Assembly: GCF_005049105.1 (NCBI RefSeq)
Contig: NZ_SUKA01000002.1
Coordinates: 124,001 to 188,000 of the forward strand
DNA length: 64,000 nucleotides
Direction of reading: 5' to 3'
From: Sphingobacterium alkalisoli
GTDB taxonomy: Bacteria > Bacteroidota > Bacteroidia > Sphingobacteriales > Sphingobacteriaceae
The notes below the pieces were generated by a model, which made no database searches, had not been told where the DNA came from, and was given only the letters and a program-made list of their open reading frames with translations. Within the stretch, counting starts at the first letter, position 1. Every line of letters begins with the position of its first letter. The translations under genes were made by a program, and so were the position numbers. This document shows positions 9,244 to 17,169 of the stretch, one piece after another.

Positions 9244-9936
9244 ATGGATAGAGATATTACAGTGGCGGTCATAGAAGACGACGAAAATTTAAGATTTTTG
9301 GTCAGTCATAGGTTGCAAACTGAGAATTATTATGTCATTCAGAGCGGCAACGGCTTGGAAGCCGAAAAGATGATTCTAGAAGAACAGCCTGATATAGTAC
9401 TTTTGGATTGGATGCTTCCGGGGAAGGAGGGAATCGAAGTATGTGAAGCTGTGCGTAAAGCAGGGTTTGAGAAGATCATTATCATGATGACCGCCAAATC
9501 CCAGGATGTGGATAAAATCGACGCCTATAGCTACGGTGTTACCGATTATATCACTAAACCATTTAATATGGATGTCCTAGTTGCTATGATTGAGAATAAG
9601 GTGCGCTTTTTCGTGCCGAAAAGCAGCAAAGATATCTACAACTTTGGGAGTACCGAGCATCATCCACAAATCCATTCGCTGCTAAGAGATGGTAAGAAAA
9701 TCGAACTTACCATATTGGAAAATCGAATTTTGTTGCACTTCCTTCAGAATATGGGGAAAGAAATAACACGCGAAGAGTTGATGGAAGTCGTGTGGGGCTA
9801 CAGCTCTAATGTGAATACCCGTACATTGGATATGCATGTTGTGCGCCTGCGAAAAAAAATAGAACACAATCCAGATAAGCCTACTTACTTACAGACGGTA
9901 AGGGGACTGGGGTATAAATTCGTCGACGAAGATTAG
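9244..9936 (+). CDS. OmpR/PhoB-type response regulator
   Basis: 230 residues: receiver domain (about 5-115) with acidic pocket EDD (11-13), phospho-acceptor D55 (LLDWMLPG) and K in TKPF, followed by a winged-helix DNA-binding domain (about 130-228) ending TVRGLGYKF. It is the cognate partner of the histidine kinase immediately upstream. A strong hairpin follows at 9987, ending the S9-like/HK/RR operon. Confidence 0.92.
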   Translation: MDRDITVAVIEDDENLRFLVSHRLQTENYYVIQSGNGLEAEKMILEEQPDIVLLDWMLPGKEGIEVCEAVRKAGFEKIIIMMTAKSQDVDKIDAYSYGVTDYITKPFNMDVLVAMIENKVRFFVPKSSKDIYNFGSTEHHPQIHSLLRDGKKIELTILENRILLHFLQNMGKEITREELMEVVWGYSSNVNTRTLDMHVVRLRKKIEHNPDKPTYLQTVRGLGYKFVDED

Positions 9937-9986
9937 TACTGTGAGTTTGGAAATGTAAAAGAACTTTCTTATCTTCGTAAAGAGAG

Positions 9987-10030
9987 CAAGACCATATTGT
10001 CCTTCGGTGGATAATGTGGTCTTGTTTCTT
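9987..10030 (+). terminator. Terminator of the S9-like/HK/RR operon
   Basis: A 16-bp stem with two G-T pairs (CAAGACCATATTGTCC with GGATAATGTGGTCTTG), hexaloop TTCGGT, followed by TTTCTTTTTTT. It lies 50 bases after the response-regulator stop and before greA. Confidence 0.75.
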
Positions 10031-10072
10031 TTTTTAAAAGAAATTGAAAAATAACTAAGTTAAATTAATATC

Positions 10073-10546
10073 ATGGCAGAAGTAACTTATTACACAGAAG
10101 AAGGATTAGCAAAGCTAAAAGAAGAGGTTCAGTATTTGAAAACTGAGGGGAGGCTTAAAATAGCAAACGCAATTGCTGAAGCACGAGACAAAGGTGATTT
10201 ATCGGAAAATGCAGAATATGATGCTGCAAAAGAAGCACAAGGTCTGCACGAAGCCAAAATTGCTAAGCTAGAAGAAGTGTTGTCAAGTGCGCGATTGATT
10301 GATGAATCTACATTGGATACGTCAAAAGTATTGGCACTCTCCATTGTGAAACTTAAAAATAAGAAAAATGGCGCGGAGATGACTTATCAATTAGTCTCGG
10401 AGACAGAGGCTGATTTAAAATCAGGTAAGATCTCTGTAAAATCGCCAATTGCCCAGGGGTTATTAGGTCTTTCGGTAGGCGATGTCGCTAAAGTATCTGT
10501 GCCGGCGGGCGAAATAGAATTGGAAGTATTAGATATTTCAAGATAA
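10073..10546 (+). CDS. greA: Transcription elongation factor GreA
   Basis: 157 residues, the normal GreA length. An N-terminal coiled-coil (about 1-75) carries the conserved tip motif RDKGDLSENAEYDAA (about 39-53), which reaches into the RNA polymerase secondary channel and stimulates cleavage of backtracked RNA; the C-terminal FKBP-like domain follows (about 80-157). The gene is monocistronic: a terminator precedes it and two hairpins follow. Confidence 0.96.
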   Translation: MAEVTYYTEEGLAKLKEEVQYLKTEGRLKIANAIAEARDKGDLSENAEYDAAKEAQGLHEAKIAKLEEVLSSARLIDESTLDTSKVLALSIVKLKNKKNGAEMTYQLVSETEADLKSGKISVKSPIAQGLLGLSVGDVAKVSVPAGEIELEVLDISR

Positions 10547-10561
10547 TTAGACGATTAGGTT

Positions 10562-10631
10562 ATGAGCGGTATTGCCATAACCGCTCATCAATAACAGAAA
10601 AAGGAGCTCTAAAAAATGGAGCTCCTTTTTT
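10562..10631 (+). terminator. Double hairpin terminator after greA
   Basis: Two hairpins in tandem. The first has a 9-bp stem (ATGAGCGGT with ACCGCTCAT, 10562-10588). The second has a 12-bp perfect stem (AAAAAGGAGCTC with GAGCTCCTTTTT, 10598-10630) followed by a further T and has terminator form in both directions. Confidence 0.75.
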
Positions 10632-10647
10632 GCTGATATCTTTTTGC

Positions 10648-10655
10648 TATATTTG
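10648..10655 (+). promoter_or_regulatory. Candidate -7 element TATATTTG for the HIT gene
   Basis: TATATTTG fits TAnnTTTG 27 bases before the ATG of the HIT protein gene and just after the greA terminator. The -33 element is not clear. Confidence 0.4.
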
Positions 10656-10681
10656 TTACTTATTTTAACATTGCTAGATAT

Positions 10682-11095
10682 ATGTCTACCATTTTTTCAA
10701 AAATTATTTCGGGAGAAATCCCTGCTTATAAAGTTGCAGAGAGTAATGATTATTTGGCTTTTTTAGATGTTAATCCCTTAACGAGAGGACACGTTCTCGT
10801 CATTCCGAAGAAGGAGACAGATTATATTTTTGAAATGGAGGATGAGGGATATGTTGGAATGTGGATTTTTGCAAAAATTGTATCCCAAGGTATAAAAAGT
10901 GTGTTCCCTTGCCGTAAGGTGGGGATTGCTGTAGTAGGTCTGGAGGTTGCACATGCACATATACATCTGATCCCCTTAAATCATGTACATGACATGAATT
11001 TTGAAAAGCCAAAGCTTTCCCTACCAGCGGACGAAATGAATAAGATTGCAGAGGATATCCGCGAATCTATCGCTCGTATTACAAATTCCAATTAA
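10682..11095 (+). CDS. HIT family protein
   Basis: 137-residue histidine-triad protein, probably a purine nucleoside phosphoramidase or nucleotidyl hydrolase of the HinT branch. The triad HAHIHLIP places His at 91, 93 and 95, and an N-terminal FSKIISGEIPAYKV block is typical of HinT-like proteins. The length is slightly greater than E. coli HinT. Likely first gene of a run (HIT, DedA, ppa, CorC-like, rsmE) with short intergenic gaps. Confidence 0.92.
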   Translation: MSTIFSKIISGEIPAYKVAESNDYLAFLDVNPLTRGHVLVIPKKETDYIFEMEDEGYVGMWIFAKIVSQGIKSVFPCRKVGIAVVGLEVAHAHIHLIPLNHVHDMNFEKPKLSLPADEMNKIAEDIRESIARITNSN

Positions 11096-11132
11096 GTTTG
11101 AAATCAACTATTCGAGAATTTAAAAAATAAAT

Positions 11133-11786
11133 ATGCAAGAGTTCTTAATGTCCTTTCAGCAATTGATGGATCCCGAGTACCTATTAAGTCATGGTGGATT
11201 TTACATTGTTTGTCTGATTGTATTTGCGGAGACCGGTTTGTTTTTTGGCTTTTTCCTTCCTGGTGATTATTTATTGTTTCTTGCAGGCTTGTTTTGTGCA
11301 TTGGGAAAAATTGACGTTACCATTACGACCATGTATTTCGGAATATTAGCTGCGGGTATATTGGGTAATTTTGTAGGCTATTGGTTTGGCTATCGAACGG
11401 GGCCTATGCTCTTCAAGCGGCAAGATTCCTTTCTGTTCAAACGGAAGTATGTAATCATGGCGGAGGAATTCTATCAGAAATATGGTGGAACAGCGTTGGT
11501 TATAGGTAGGTTTGTTCCTATTATTCGTACATTTGCGCCGATATTTGCCGGAGTGGTCAAGTTGAATTTTCGGAAATTTGTGCTATTCAATGTAATAGGC
11601 GCAGTTTTGTGGGTCTCTTTATTGACACTTATGGGCTATTTTTTAGGGATTCAGTTCCCCTGGATAATAGAGTATGTCGAATACATAATTGTAGCGCTTA
11701 TAGCTATAGCATTTTTACCTATAGCAATTGCACTGCTAAAAAGATGGCTTAAAAACAGAAAAACAAATAAACATAACAAACAGTAA
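11133..11786 (+). CDS. DedA family membrane protein
   Basis: 217-residue integral membrane protein of the DedA/VTT (SNARE-associated) family. Conserved features include an early E-x-G segment ([15 protein letters not shown]), the central [16 protein letters not shown] motif (about residues 125-140) with its essential Arg, and a terminal Lys-rich tail. Some members flip undecaprenyl phosphate or phosphatidylethanolamine; the substrate here is unknown. It sits 37 bases after the HIT gene and 7 bases before ppa. Confidence 0.9.
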   Translation: MQEFLMSFQQLMDPEYLLSHGGFYIVCLIVFAETGLFFGFFLPGDYLLFLAGLFCALGKIDVTITTMYFGILAAGILGNFVGYWFGYRTGPMLFKRQDSFLFKRKYVIMAEEFYQKYGGTALVIGRFVPIIRTFAPIFAGVVKLNFRKFVLFNVIGAVLWVSLLTLMGYFLGIQFPWIIEYVEYIIVALIAIAFLPIAIALLKRWLKNRKTNKHNKQ

Positions 11787-11793
11787 AAAATTA

Positions 11794-12336
11794 ATGAGTA
11801 CACAACATCCTTGGCATCAAGTTTCTCCCGGCGAGGACCTGCCAAATTCTGTAAATGCGATTATAGAAATTCCCAAAGGTTCAAAAGCGAAATACGAAAT
11901 TGATAAAGACAGTGGTTTAATAAAGTTAGATAGAGTTTTATTCTCTTCCGTTATGTACCCTGCTAATTATGGATTCATCCCTCAAACATATTGTGATGAT
12001 AAAGATCCATTAGATATTTTAGTATTATGTTCAGTGGATGTGTATCCAATGAGTTTAATTGAAGCAAAGGTAATAGGCGTAATGCATATGATTGATGGTG
12101 GCGAACAGGATGATAAAATTATTGCAGTAGCGAATAATGATATGTCTGTAAATTATATCAATGATTTATCTGAACTTCCTCCGCATACGATGAAAGAAAT
12201 TGTACGCTTTTTCCAAGATTACAAAGCCTTAGAAGAAAAAAACGTCACAATCGAAAATTTATACGGACGCTCTTACGCTCAAAATGTCATTTTAGAGAGT
12301 ATCGAACTGTATAAGAAAGAATTTGGAAACTTATAA
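11794..12336 (+). CDS. ppa: Inorganic pyrophosphatase (family I)
   Basis: 180-residue soluble Mg-dependent pyrophosphatase that hydrolyses PPi to two phosphates. The signature [11 protein letters not shown] (about 68-78) holds the metal-binding Asp residues; [13 protein letters not shown] near residue 25 and [11 protein letters not shown] near 50 are also family motifs. Length is normal. It is in the middle of a tightly spaced gene run; the downstream CorC-like gene begins 7 bases later. Confidence 0.95.
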   Translation: MSTQHPWHQVSPGEDLPNSVNAIIEIPKGSKAKYEIDKDSGLIKLDRVLFSSVMYPANYGFIPQTYCDDKDPLDILVLCSVDVYPMSLIEAKVIGVMHMIDGGEQDDKIIAVANNDMSVNYINDLSELPPHTMKEIVRFFQDYKALEEKNVTIENLYGRSYAQNVILESIELYKKEFGNL

Positions 12337-12343
12337 CAAGTAG

Positions 12344-13660
12344 ATGGGGCTTGATATTTTTTGGACTGTATTTTTGGTGCTTGCAAATGGATTTTTCGTT
12401 GCTGCAGAGTTTGCTATTGTCAAAGTAAGGGCTTCTCAAATTGAGCTTCAGGCAAAATCAGGAAGTAATGTTGCTAAAATAGCAAAAAATATTACCGCAC
12501 ATTTGGACGGATACCTGGCTGCTACACAGTTAGGTATCACGTTAGCTTCCCTTGCCCTAGGTTGGGTAGGAGAGCGCGTGATGACGGAAATAGTACACAA
12601 TCTGTTTGCAGTGTTCCATATTGAATTAGTTGGATGGTGGGCAAAATATTCCGGACATATACTTGCATTCTCTATTATTACTTTCTTACATATTGTATTT
12701 GGCGAATTGGCGCCTAAGTCGATCGCTATTCAAAAGCCAGTCGCGACGACTATGCGTATTGCGTTGCCACTTCAGTTTTTTTACTATCTCTTTAGACCGA
12801 TTATTTGGTTGCTCAATGGGTTCGCGAACTTTTTATTAAGACTTATCGGTATTGAAACGCATTCCGGCGAAGCAAACCACTCTTCGGAAGAATTGCAGTA
12901 TTTGTTGGAAAAAGGAAAGGAAAGCGGCGCATTGAATAATTCGGAGCATGAATTAATTAAAAATGTATTCGATTTTAACGAGCGAATCGTTAAAAATATC
13001 ATGGTACCCCGTACAAAGATAGTTGCCGTTGAGGTTAATGATCCGATTGATGAATTTATCCGGACGGTTACCGAAGAGGGCTATTCTCGGATTCCGATTT
13101 ATGACGACAATATTGATCAGATTGTGGGCGTTGTCCACACCAAAGATATTCTTCCGCTGATTGTAAAAGGCAAAGATGTCGTGTTGCGCAACATCATGCG
13201 TAAACCGTATTTTATTCCAGAAACAAAGAAAATCAATGATTTGATGGCGGAGTTTCAATTAAAACGTATACAGATTGCGTTTGTGCTGGATGAATTTGGC
13301 GGAACAGCAGGTATGGTTACATTGGAAGATATTGTAGAGGAGCTGGTCGGTGAAATCCAAGATGAGTACGATGAGGAAACACCGGTGGTAGAGCGGATTT
13401 CGGACACAGAGTATATGGTAGACGCTGGAGCAAGTGTGCATGATGCAAACGGTCACCTTCCCTTAGAATTACCTGAAAGCTCGGATTACGATACTATTGC
13501 GGGCTTGGTAAGCCATGTTTTTGATAAAATCCCAGATGTGGGGGAGACTACCGAAGAATTTGGGTATAACTTCACCATTATGAAAAAAACACAGCAGAAT
13601 ATCGAGTTTGTAAAATTGGATTTAGTCGAAACAGCTCATGACGAGGAGGACGAGCGATAA
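12344..13660 (+). CDS. Hemolysin/CorC-family transporter (DUF21-CBS-CorC_HlyC)
   Basis: 438 residues: DUF21/CNNM transmembrane domain (about 1-190), two CBS domains (about 215-270 and 280-335, including VPRTKIVAVEVNDPI and GFGGTAGMVTLEDI-like sequence), and a C-terminal CorC_HlyC domain (about 350-430). The family is implicated in Mg/Co efflux or ion homeostasis; the hemolysin label is historical. It starts 7 bases after ppa and ends 5 bases before rsmE. Confidence 0.9.
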   Translation: MGLDIFWTVFLVLANGFFVAAEFAIVKVRASQIELQAKSGSNVAKIAKNITAHLDGYLAATQLGITLASLALGWVGERVMTEIVHNLFAVFHIELVGWWAKYSGHILAFSIITFLHIVFGELAPKSIAIQKPVATTMRIALPLQFFYYLFRPIIWLLNGFANFLLRLIGIETHSGEANHSSEELQYLLEKGKESGALNNSEHELIKNVFDFNERIVKNIMVPRTKIVAVEVNDPIDEFIRTVTEEGYSRIPIYDDNIDQIVGVVHTKDILPLIVKGKDVVLRNIMRKPYFIPETKKINDLMAEFQLKRIQIAFVLDEFGGTAGMVTLEDIVEELVGEIQDEYDEETPVVERISDTEYMVDAGASVHDANGHLPLELPESSDYDTIAGLVSHVFDKIPDVGETTEEFGYNFTIMKKTQQNIEFVKLDLVETAHDEEDER

Positions 13661-13665
13661 GAACG

Positions 13666-14379
13666 ATGAATCTTTTTTATACACCTGAAATACAACCCCA
13701 TCATACCTCTTTTTTATTGAGCGAAGAAGAAAGTAAACATGCCGTACGTGTATTGCGCCTCTCCAGTGGAGACATTATCCATTTGGTAGACGGAAGAGGA
13801 GGCCGGTATAAAACTGAGATTATCGAAGCACATCCCAAAAGAACAAGCCTTCGAATCCTTCATGTGGAAGAAAATTATAAACCGAGTACCTATCACCTTC
13901 ATATTGCGGTAGCGCCTACAAAGAATATAGATCGGATCGAATGGTTTTTAGAAAAAGCGACCGAAATAGGTCTACAGGAGTTTACCCCCATTATTTGTGC
14001 CCATTCGGAGCGTAAGGAGGTAAAGATAGAACGGTTGGAAAAAGTAGCCGTGGCTGCGATGAAGCAATCCCTAAAGGCCTATCTTCCCAAAATAAATCCT
14101 GCAGTTTCTTTTTCCAGATTTGTCGATAGCCAACAAGATATGCAATCTACGAAGGCGATTGCACATTGTATAGACGGCGATAAAAAGCACATCGTGAATT
14201 CTTTCTCGAAAGAAGGAAATTATTTGATTCTGGTAGGTCCTGAAGGAGACTTCTCAGAAAGTGAAATCCAACAGGTTTTACATATTGGCTACACGCCATT
14301 ATCATTAGGCGAGGCGAGGTTACGTACGGAAACTGCAGCATTGGCCTCCGTACTGGAAATATCGTTGCTTAATCGTTAA
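13666..14379 (+). CDS. rsmE: 16S rRNA (uracil(1498)-N(3))-methyltransferase
   Basis: 237-residue SPOUT methyltransferase that methylates U1498 of 16S rRNA using SAM. The knot motifs are clear: LILVGPEGDFSESEI (about 186-200) and LGEARLRTETAALASVLEI (about 214-232). An N-terminal PUA-like domain includes HAVRVLRLSSGD. The stop overlaps by 4 bases the stop region of the convergent minus-strand gene at 14376. Confidence 0.94.
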   Translation: MNLFYTPEIQPHHTSFLLSEEESKHAVRVLRLSSGDIIHLVDGRGGRYKTEIIEAHPKRTSLRILHVEENYKPSTYHLHIAVAPTKNIDRIEWFLEKATEIGLQEFTPIICAHSERKEVKIERLEKVAVAAMKQSLKAYLPKINPAVSFSRFVDSQQDMQSTKAIAHCIDGDKKHIVNSFSKEGNYLILVGPEGDFSESEIQQVLHIGYTPLSLGEARLRTETAALASVLEISLLNR

Positions 14380-14855
14380 TCTAAGAGCACGGCATCCACG
14401 ATTTGAATTTCAGCATTTCCTTTTAACGGTTCGGGATTGAATACCATCTTCCCTTTTATTTTTATCGGTTCATCTGTAAACTTAACGGTTCCTTTTTTCA
14501 TAAAGATCTCTACCATGGGCGGTATCCCATTTGTACCACAAAACTGACATTGTGTAATAGGTAGTACCGATAGCATAAATGTACTGTGATTGCGGCCGCT
14601 GGTCAACGGTACCATATAGCCCGGTAATTCGACTACTTTGTTTTCCAGTTTTTTCAATTCTGCTGGATAATGAGGCGTATAGACCTTTTTATTTCCTTCT
14701 GTACTAACTTTGTACATCATTTTGTCTACCGCTTCCCAGGTACTGTTCATCATCGGAGTATGGTCCGGCGCATTCATATTCGGATAAGAACCGATCTGTG
14801 CATGTGTAGCGGATAGAAAAAAGAGGCTAAAGCAAAATATGATTACGTGTTTCAT
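14376..14855 (-). CDS. Secreted DUF3299-like protein of the His-rich ABC operon
   Basis: 159 residues with a signal peptide ending at about THAQ. The mature part contains ELPGYMVPL, then a C-x-x-C (QCQFCGTNGIPPMVEIFM) and a C-terminal beta-rich segment. This pattern resembles DUF3299 proteins, periplasmic proteins often found next to ABC permeases in metal-related clusters. It ends the minus-strand operon ATPase-permease-this protein, beginning 2 bases after the permease stop. A periplasmic metal or redox role is inferred from the Cys pair and the His-rich neighbour. Confidence 0.65.
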   Translation of the reverse strand: MKHVIIFCFSLFFLSATHAQIGSYPNMNAPDHTPMMNSTWEAVDKMMYKVSTEGNKKVYTPHYPAELKKLENKVVELPGYMVPLTSGRNHSTFMLSVLPITQCQFCGTNGIPPMVEIFMKKGTVKFTDEPIKIKGKMVFNPEPLKGNAEIQIVDAVLLD

Positions 14856-14857
14856 TT

Positions 14858-16306
14858 TTATTTTGATGCTAATGTATTTGATATGGTTGTTCTGTAAGCT
14901 TTAATAGCGGGGATCAGTGCTGCCACCAAGCCTAGCGCTGTTGCTGCCAATACAATCCAGATTTCGTTGGGATGCAATTGGAAGGCCTCAATAAAATCTG
15001 CGCTTTGAGATGTTTGGCTACTGATATAATATAAAGCCGCATGTCCTAGCAATAGCCCAACGATTCCGCCCAACAATGTAATAATTAATCCTTCGACTAA
15101 TACCAGTCCGAAAAGTTTAGTCTTCGAAGCGCCCATAGTACGCATAATTGCCATATCATATTTTCGTTCTTTCAATGCATTATACAGACTGAGGAACACA
15201 CTGAGTCCGGCTATAATCATGATGATATAAGCGAGAATGGCCAAGGAGTCAAGACCTACACCCAGTAAAGAGAAGATACGCGAGCTTTCAATTGCCGGCG
15301 ATGCAGCCTGCATATTCGTGGTCTGATTCACAAGTCGTGGGATCGTGGCAATAGCAGCTGGTGAACTATATTTGACTAACAGGGCGGTGATTTCAACACC
15401 CTGATCAGCAATCATGTCTTGGCCTATACTTTTTATAAATCCTTCCGGTTGCGGTTTTTCGGTTACCAACTCTTCTTCTGATGCATTTGTTTGTTCGTGA
15501 TCTGTTAATATTACCGTATCTGAGTGACTGTGACCTGAGTGATCGTGCCCAGCGTGTGCATCGTCATGTTCGTGATGAGGAGATTCCGCTTCATGCTCGT
15601 GGTCATGTATTTCATGATCATGTCCAGCGTGATCATGTCCAGCGTGATCATGATGGTCGTCGTCTTCATGATGATGATCTTCTTGGTGGGCTATACCATG
15701 CACATCCCAAATACTGGCTAGATTACATAACATCAAATTGTCTACTACGCTATTAGACCGTTGTAAGATACCAACAACGGTAAAAGGGTGTTCATCGTGT
15801 ACATGTGCGTCTGCCGATAAGCCATGAGCACTGTGGATCTGGTCGCCGATTTTTAACTGCTGTTTGCGCGCCACCTCCTGGCCGATAACCACTTCAAATG
15901 TTTTCGTCCAGATTTGACCCTCCTTTATTTGCAATTCGTACAGCGATAAAAATGACGTATCCGTTCCGATGATCCGGTGACCTTTATAGTTATCGCCTAA
16001 GGATATGGGTACTGCCAGCTGTACAAATGGATTTTGCGAAATTTTTTCCGCCTCCGCCAATGATATATTGCCCGTGGGGTTATCCACATGATACAGCGAA
16101 CTTAATATCAATTGGAGCGGACTACCTTTTGCCCCGATTACGAGATCGATGTTTTTGCTATTATTACTCAGCTGCTTTTCAAAGGTATCGTTGGTTATAT
16201 ATATAACGGTAAGGATGGCCACTCCGAAGGCAGTTAGCAATATGCTTAAGGAGGTGGTCCCTAATTGTCTGCTTATGTTTTTCCAAACCAATTGTAAAGT
16301 ATTCAT
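14858..16306 (-). CDS. FtsX/MacB-type ABC permease with a 24-His periplasmic loop
   Basis: 482 residues: TM1 at about 20-40, a large periplasmic domain (about 45-340), then three C-terminal helices (about 350-372, 395-430, 445-475) as in FtsX/LolC/MacB permeases. Residues 203-270 contain 24 His with many Asp/Glu, arranged as H-D-H and H-A-G-H-D-H units, inserted in the periplasmic domain. The underlying DNA includes a short tandem repeat near 15620-15650. Such loops bind Zn, Ni, Cu or Co. The ATPase gene is upstream and the DUF3299-like gene downstream. The family normally moves lipoproteins or hydrophobic molecules, so a metal-sensing or metal-assembly role is inference. Confidence 0.82.
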   Translation of the reverse strand: MNTLQLVWKNISRQLGTTSLSILLTAFGVAILTVIYITNDTFEKQLSNNSKNIDLVIGAKGSPLQLILSSLYHVDNPTGNISLAEAEKISQNPFVQLAVPISLGDNYKGHRIIGTDTSFLSLYELQIKEGQIWTKTFEVVIGQEVARKQQLKIGDQIHSAHGLSADAHVHDEHPFTVVGILQRSNSVVDNLMLCNLASIWDVHGIAHQEDHHHEDDDHHDHAGHDHAGHDHEIHDHEHEAESPHHEHDDAHAGHDHSGHSHSDTVILTDHEQTNASEEELVTEKPQPEGFIKSIGQDMIADQGVEITALLVKYSSPAAIATIPRLVNQTTNMQAASPAIESSRIFSLLGVGLDSLAILAYIIMIIAGLSVFLSLYNALKERKYDMAIMRTMGASKTKLFGLVLVEGLIITLLGGIVGLLLGHAALYYISSQTSQSADFIEAFQLHPNEIWIVLAATALGLVAALIPAIKAYRTTISNTLASK

Positions 16307-16314
16307 TCTGTTTA

Positions 16315-16956
16315 TTATAACTGATACGTATTTGAAAAATGATCCTTAATGCGTTTATCGTGGGTAGCGATCAATAAGGTGGCGTTGTAATCTTGGGCCG
16401 TTTCCAATAGAAGGTCTAGCACATGTGTCGTGTTTTTATCGTCTAAGGCTGCCGTAGGCTCATCGGCAAGTAGCAAGCGGGGTCTATTGATGATTGCTCG
16501 TGCTATAGCCGCCCGTTGGAGCTGGCCTCTACTGAGTTCGTTGGGATACGCATCCGCTTTATCGTCGAGCTGGAGCTTTGTTAATACCTCCCGGATCCTA
16601 TTTTTATCCACATCTTTTTTTGCGAGAGATTGCGCCAACTGGATATTTTCACTAACAGTAAGGTTTTTCAGCAAATGTGCCTCTTGAAATATAAAGCCCA
16701 AGTTTTCTGCCCGAAAGGCGTCTAGCTTGGATTCGGACAATTTATACAGATTTTGGCTACCGATATGCACATCACCCGATGTAGGTTTAGATAATCCACC
16801 AAGGAGGTGTAATAGTGTTGTTTTTCCGGTTCCGGAATCGCCCAATAGAAGGGTGTGTTCCCCTATACTAATATGTATGTTATTGAAAATTAATTCCAGA
16901 TTGCTGGTAGGGTACGTGAATTTTAAGTCCTTAGCTGTTAGAATAGTTTCGTTCAT
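16315..16956 (-). CDS. LolD/MacB-type ABC ATP-binding protein
   Basis: 213-residue ATPase with Walker A GDSGTGKTT (about 38-46), signature ELSRGQLQR (the second Gly of LSGGQ replaced by Arg), Walker B LLLADEPTAALDD and switch His in IATHDKR. Length and the Q-loop context fit the LolD/MacB/FtsE class that pairs with FtsX-type permeases. It is the first gene of the minus-strand operon, with its promoter in the divergent region at 16957-17169. Confidence 0.9.
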   Translation of the reverse strand: MNETILTAKDLKFTYPTSNLELIFNNIHISIGEHTLLLGDSGTGKTTLLHLLGGLSKPTSGDVHIGSQNLYKLSESKLDAFRAENLGFIFQEAHLLKNLTVSENIQLAQSLAKKDVDKNRIREVLTKLQLDDKADAYPNELSRGQLQRAAIARAIINRPRLLLADEPTAALDDKNTTHVLDLLLETAQDYNATLLIATHDKRIKDHFSNTYQL

Positions 16957-16995
16957 GTCACTTAAGCAAGATTACGCATGCAAATTAATCATTAT

Positions 16996-17020
16996 GATTT
17001 GATTGTAGGAATCAAATCTA
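16996..17020 (-). promoter_or_regulatory. Operator-like palindrome over the -7 element of the His-rich ABC operon
   Basis: Perfect 9-bp inverted repeat GATTTGATT-GTAGG-AATCAAATC (16996-17018). On the minus strand the downstream-facing sequence TAGATTTG (17013-17020) matches the Bacteroidota -7 consensus, so the palindrome overlaps the likely promoter of the ATPase gene (start codon at 16956). This arrangement is typical of repression. The cognate regulator is not in the window; a metalloregulator would fit the His-rich permease. Confidence 0.55.
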
Positions 17021-17068
17021 CGTTGACTTTGTGAATTAACGAAATTGATACAGGACGCCATTCGGTTG

Positions 17069-17129
17069 TTAACATTAAATTAACCTATTGCTAATGTTTT
17101 AATAATCGTTTGTTAACACAGTATTAATA
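17069..17129 (+). promoter_or_regulatory. Six-unit 11-bp-phased TTAACA array (Pho-box-like)
   Basis: Hexamers at exact 11-bp steps: TTAACA 17069, TTAACC 17080, CTAATG 17091, ATAATC 17102, TTAACA 17113, TTAATA 17124. Positions 2-4 are TAA in all six. Direct repeats of TTAACA-like hexamers with 11-bp periodicity are the known recognition pattern of PhoP/PhoB-family regulators. The array ends 40 bases before the lipoprotein start, just upstream of a near -7 sequence AATCTTTG (17139-17146). Confidence 0.7.
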
Positions 17130-17169
17130 ATATACCCGAATCTTTGTAATGTTAAACATAACGATTTAA

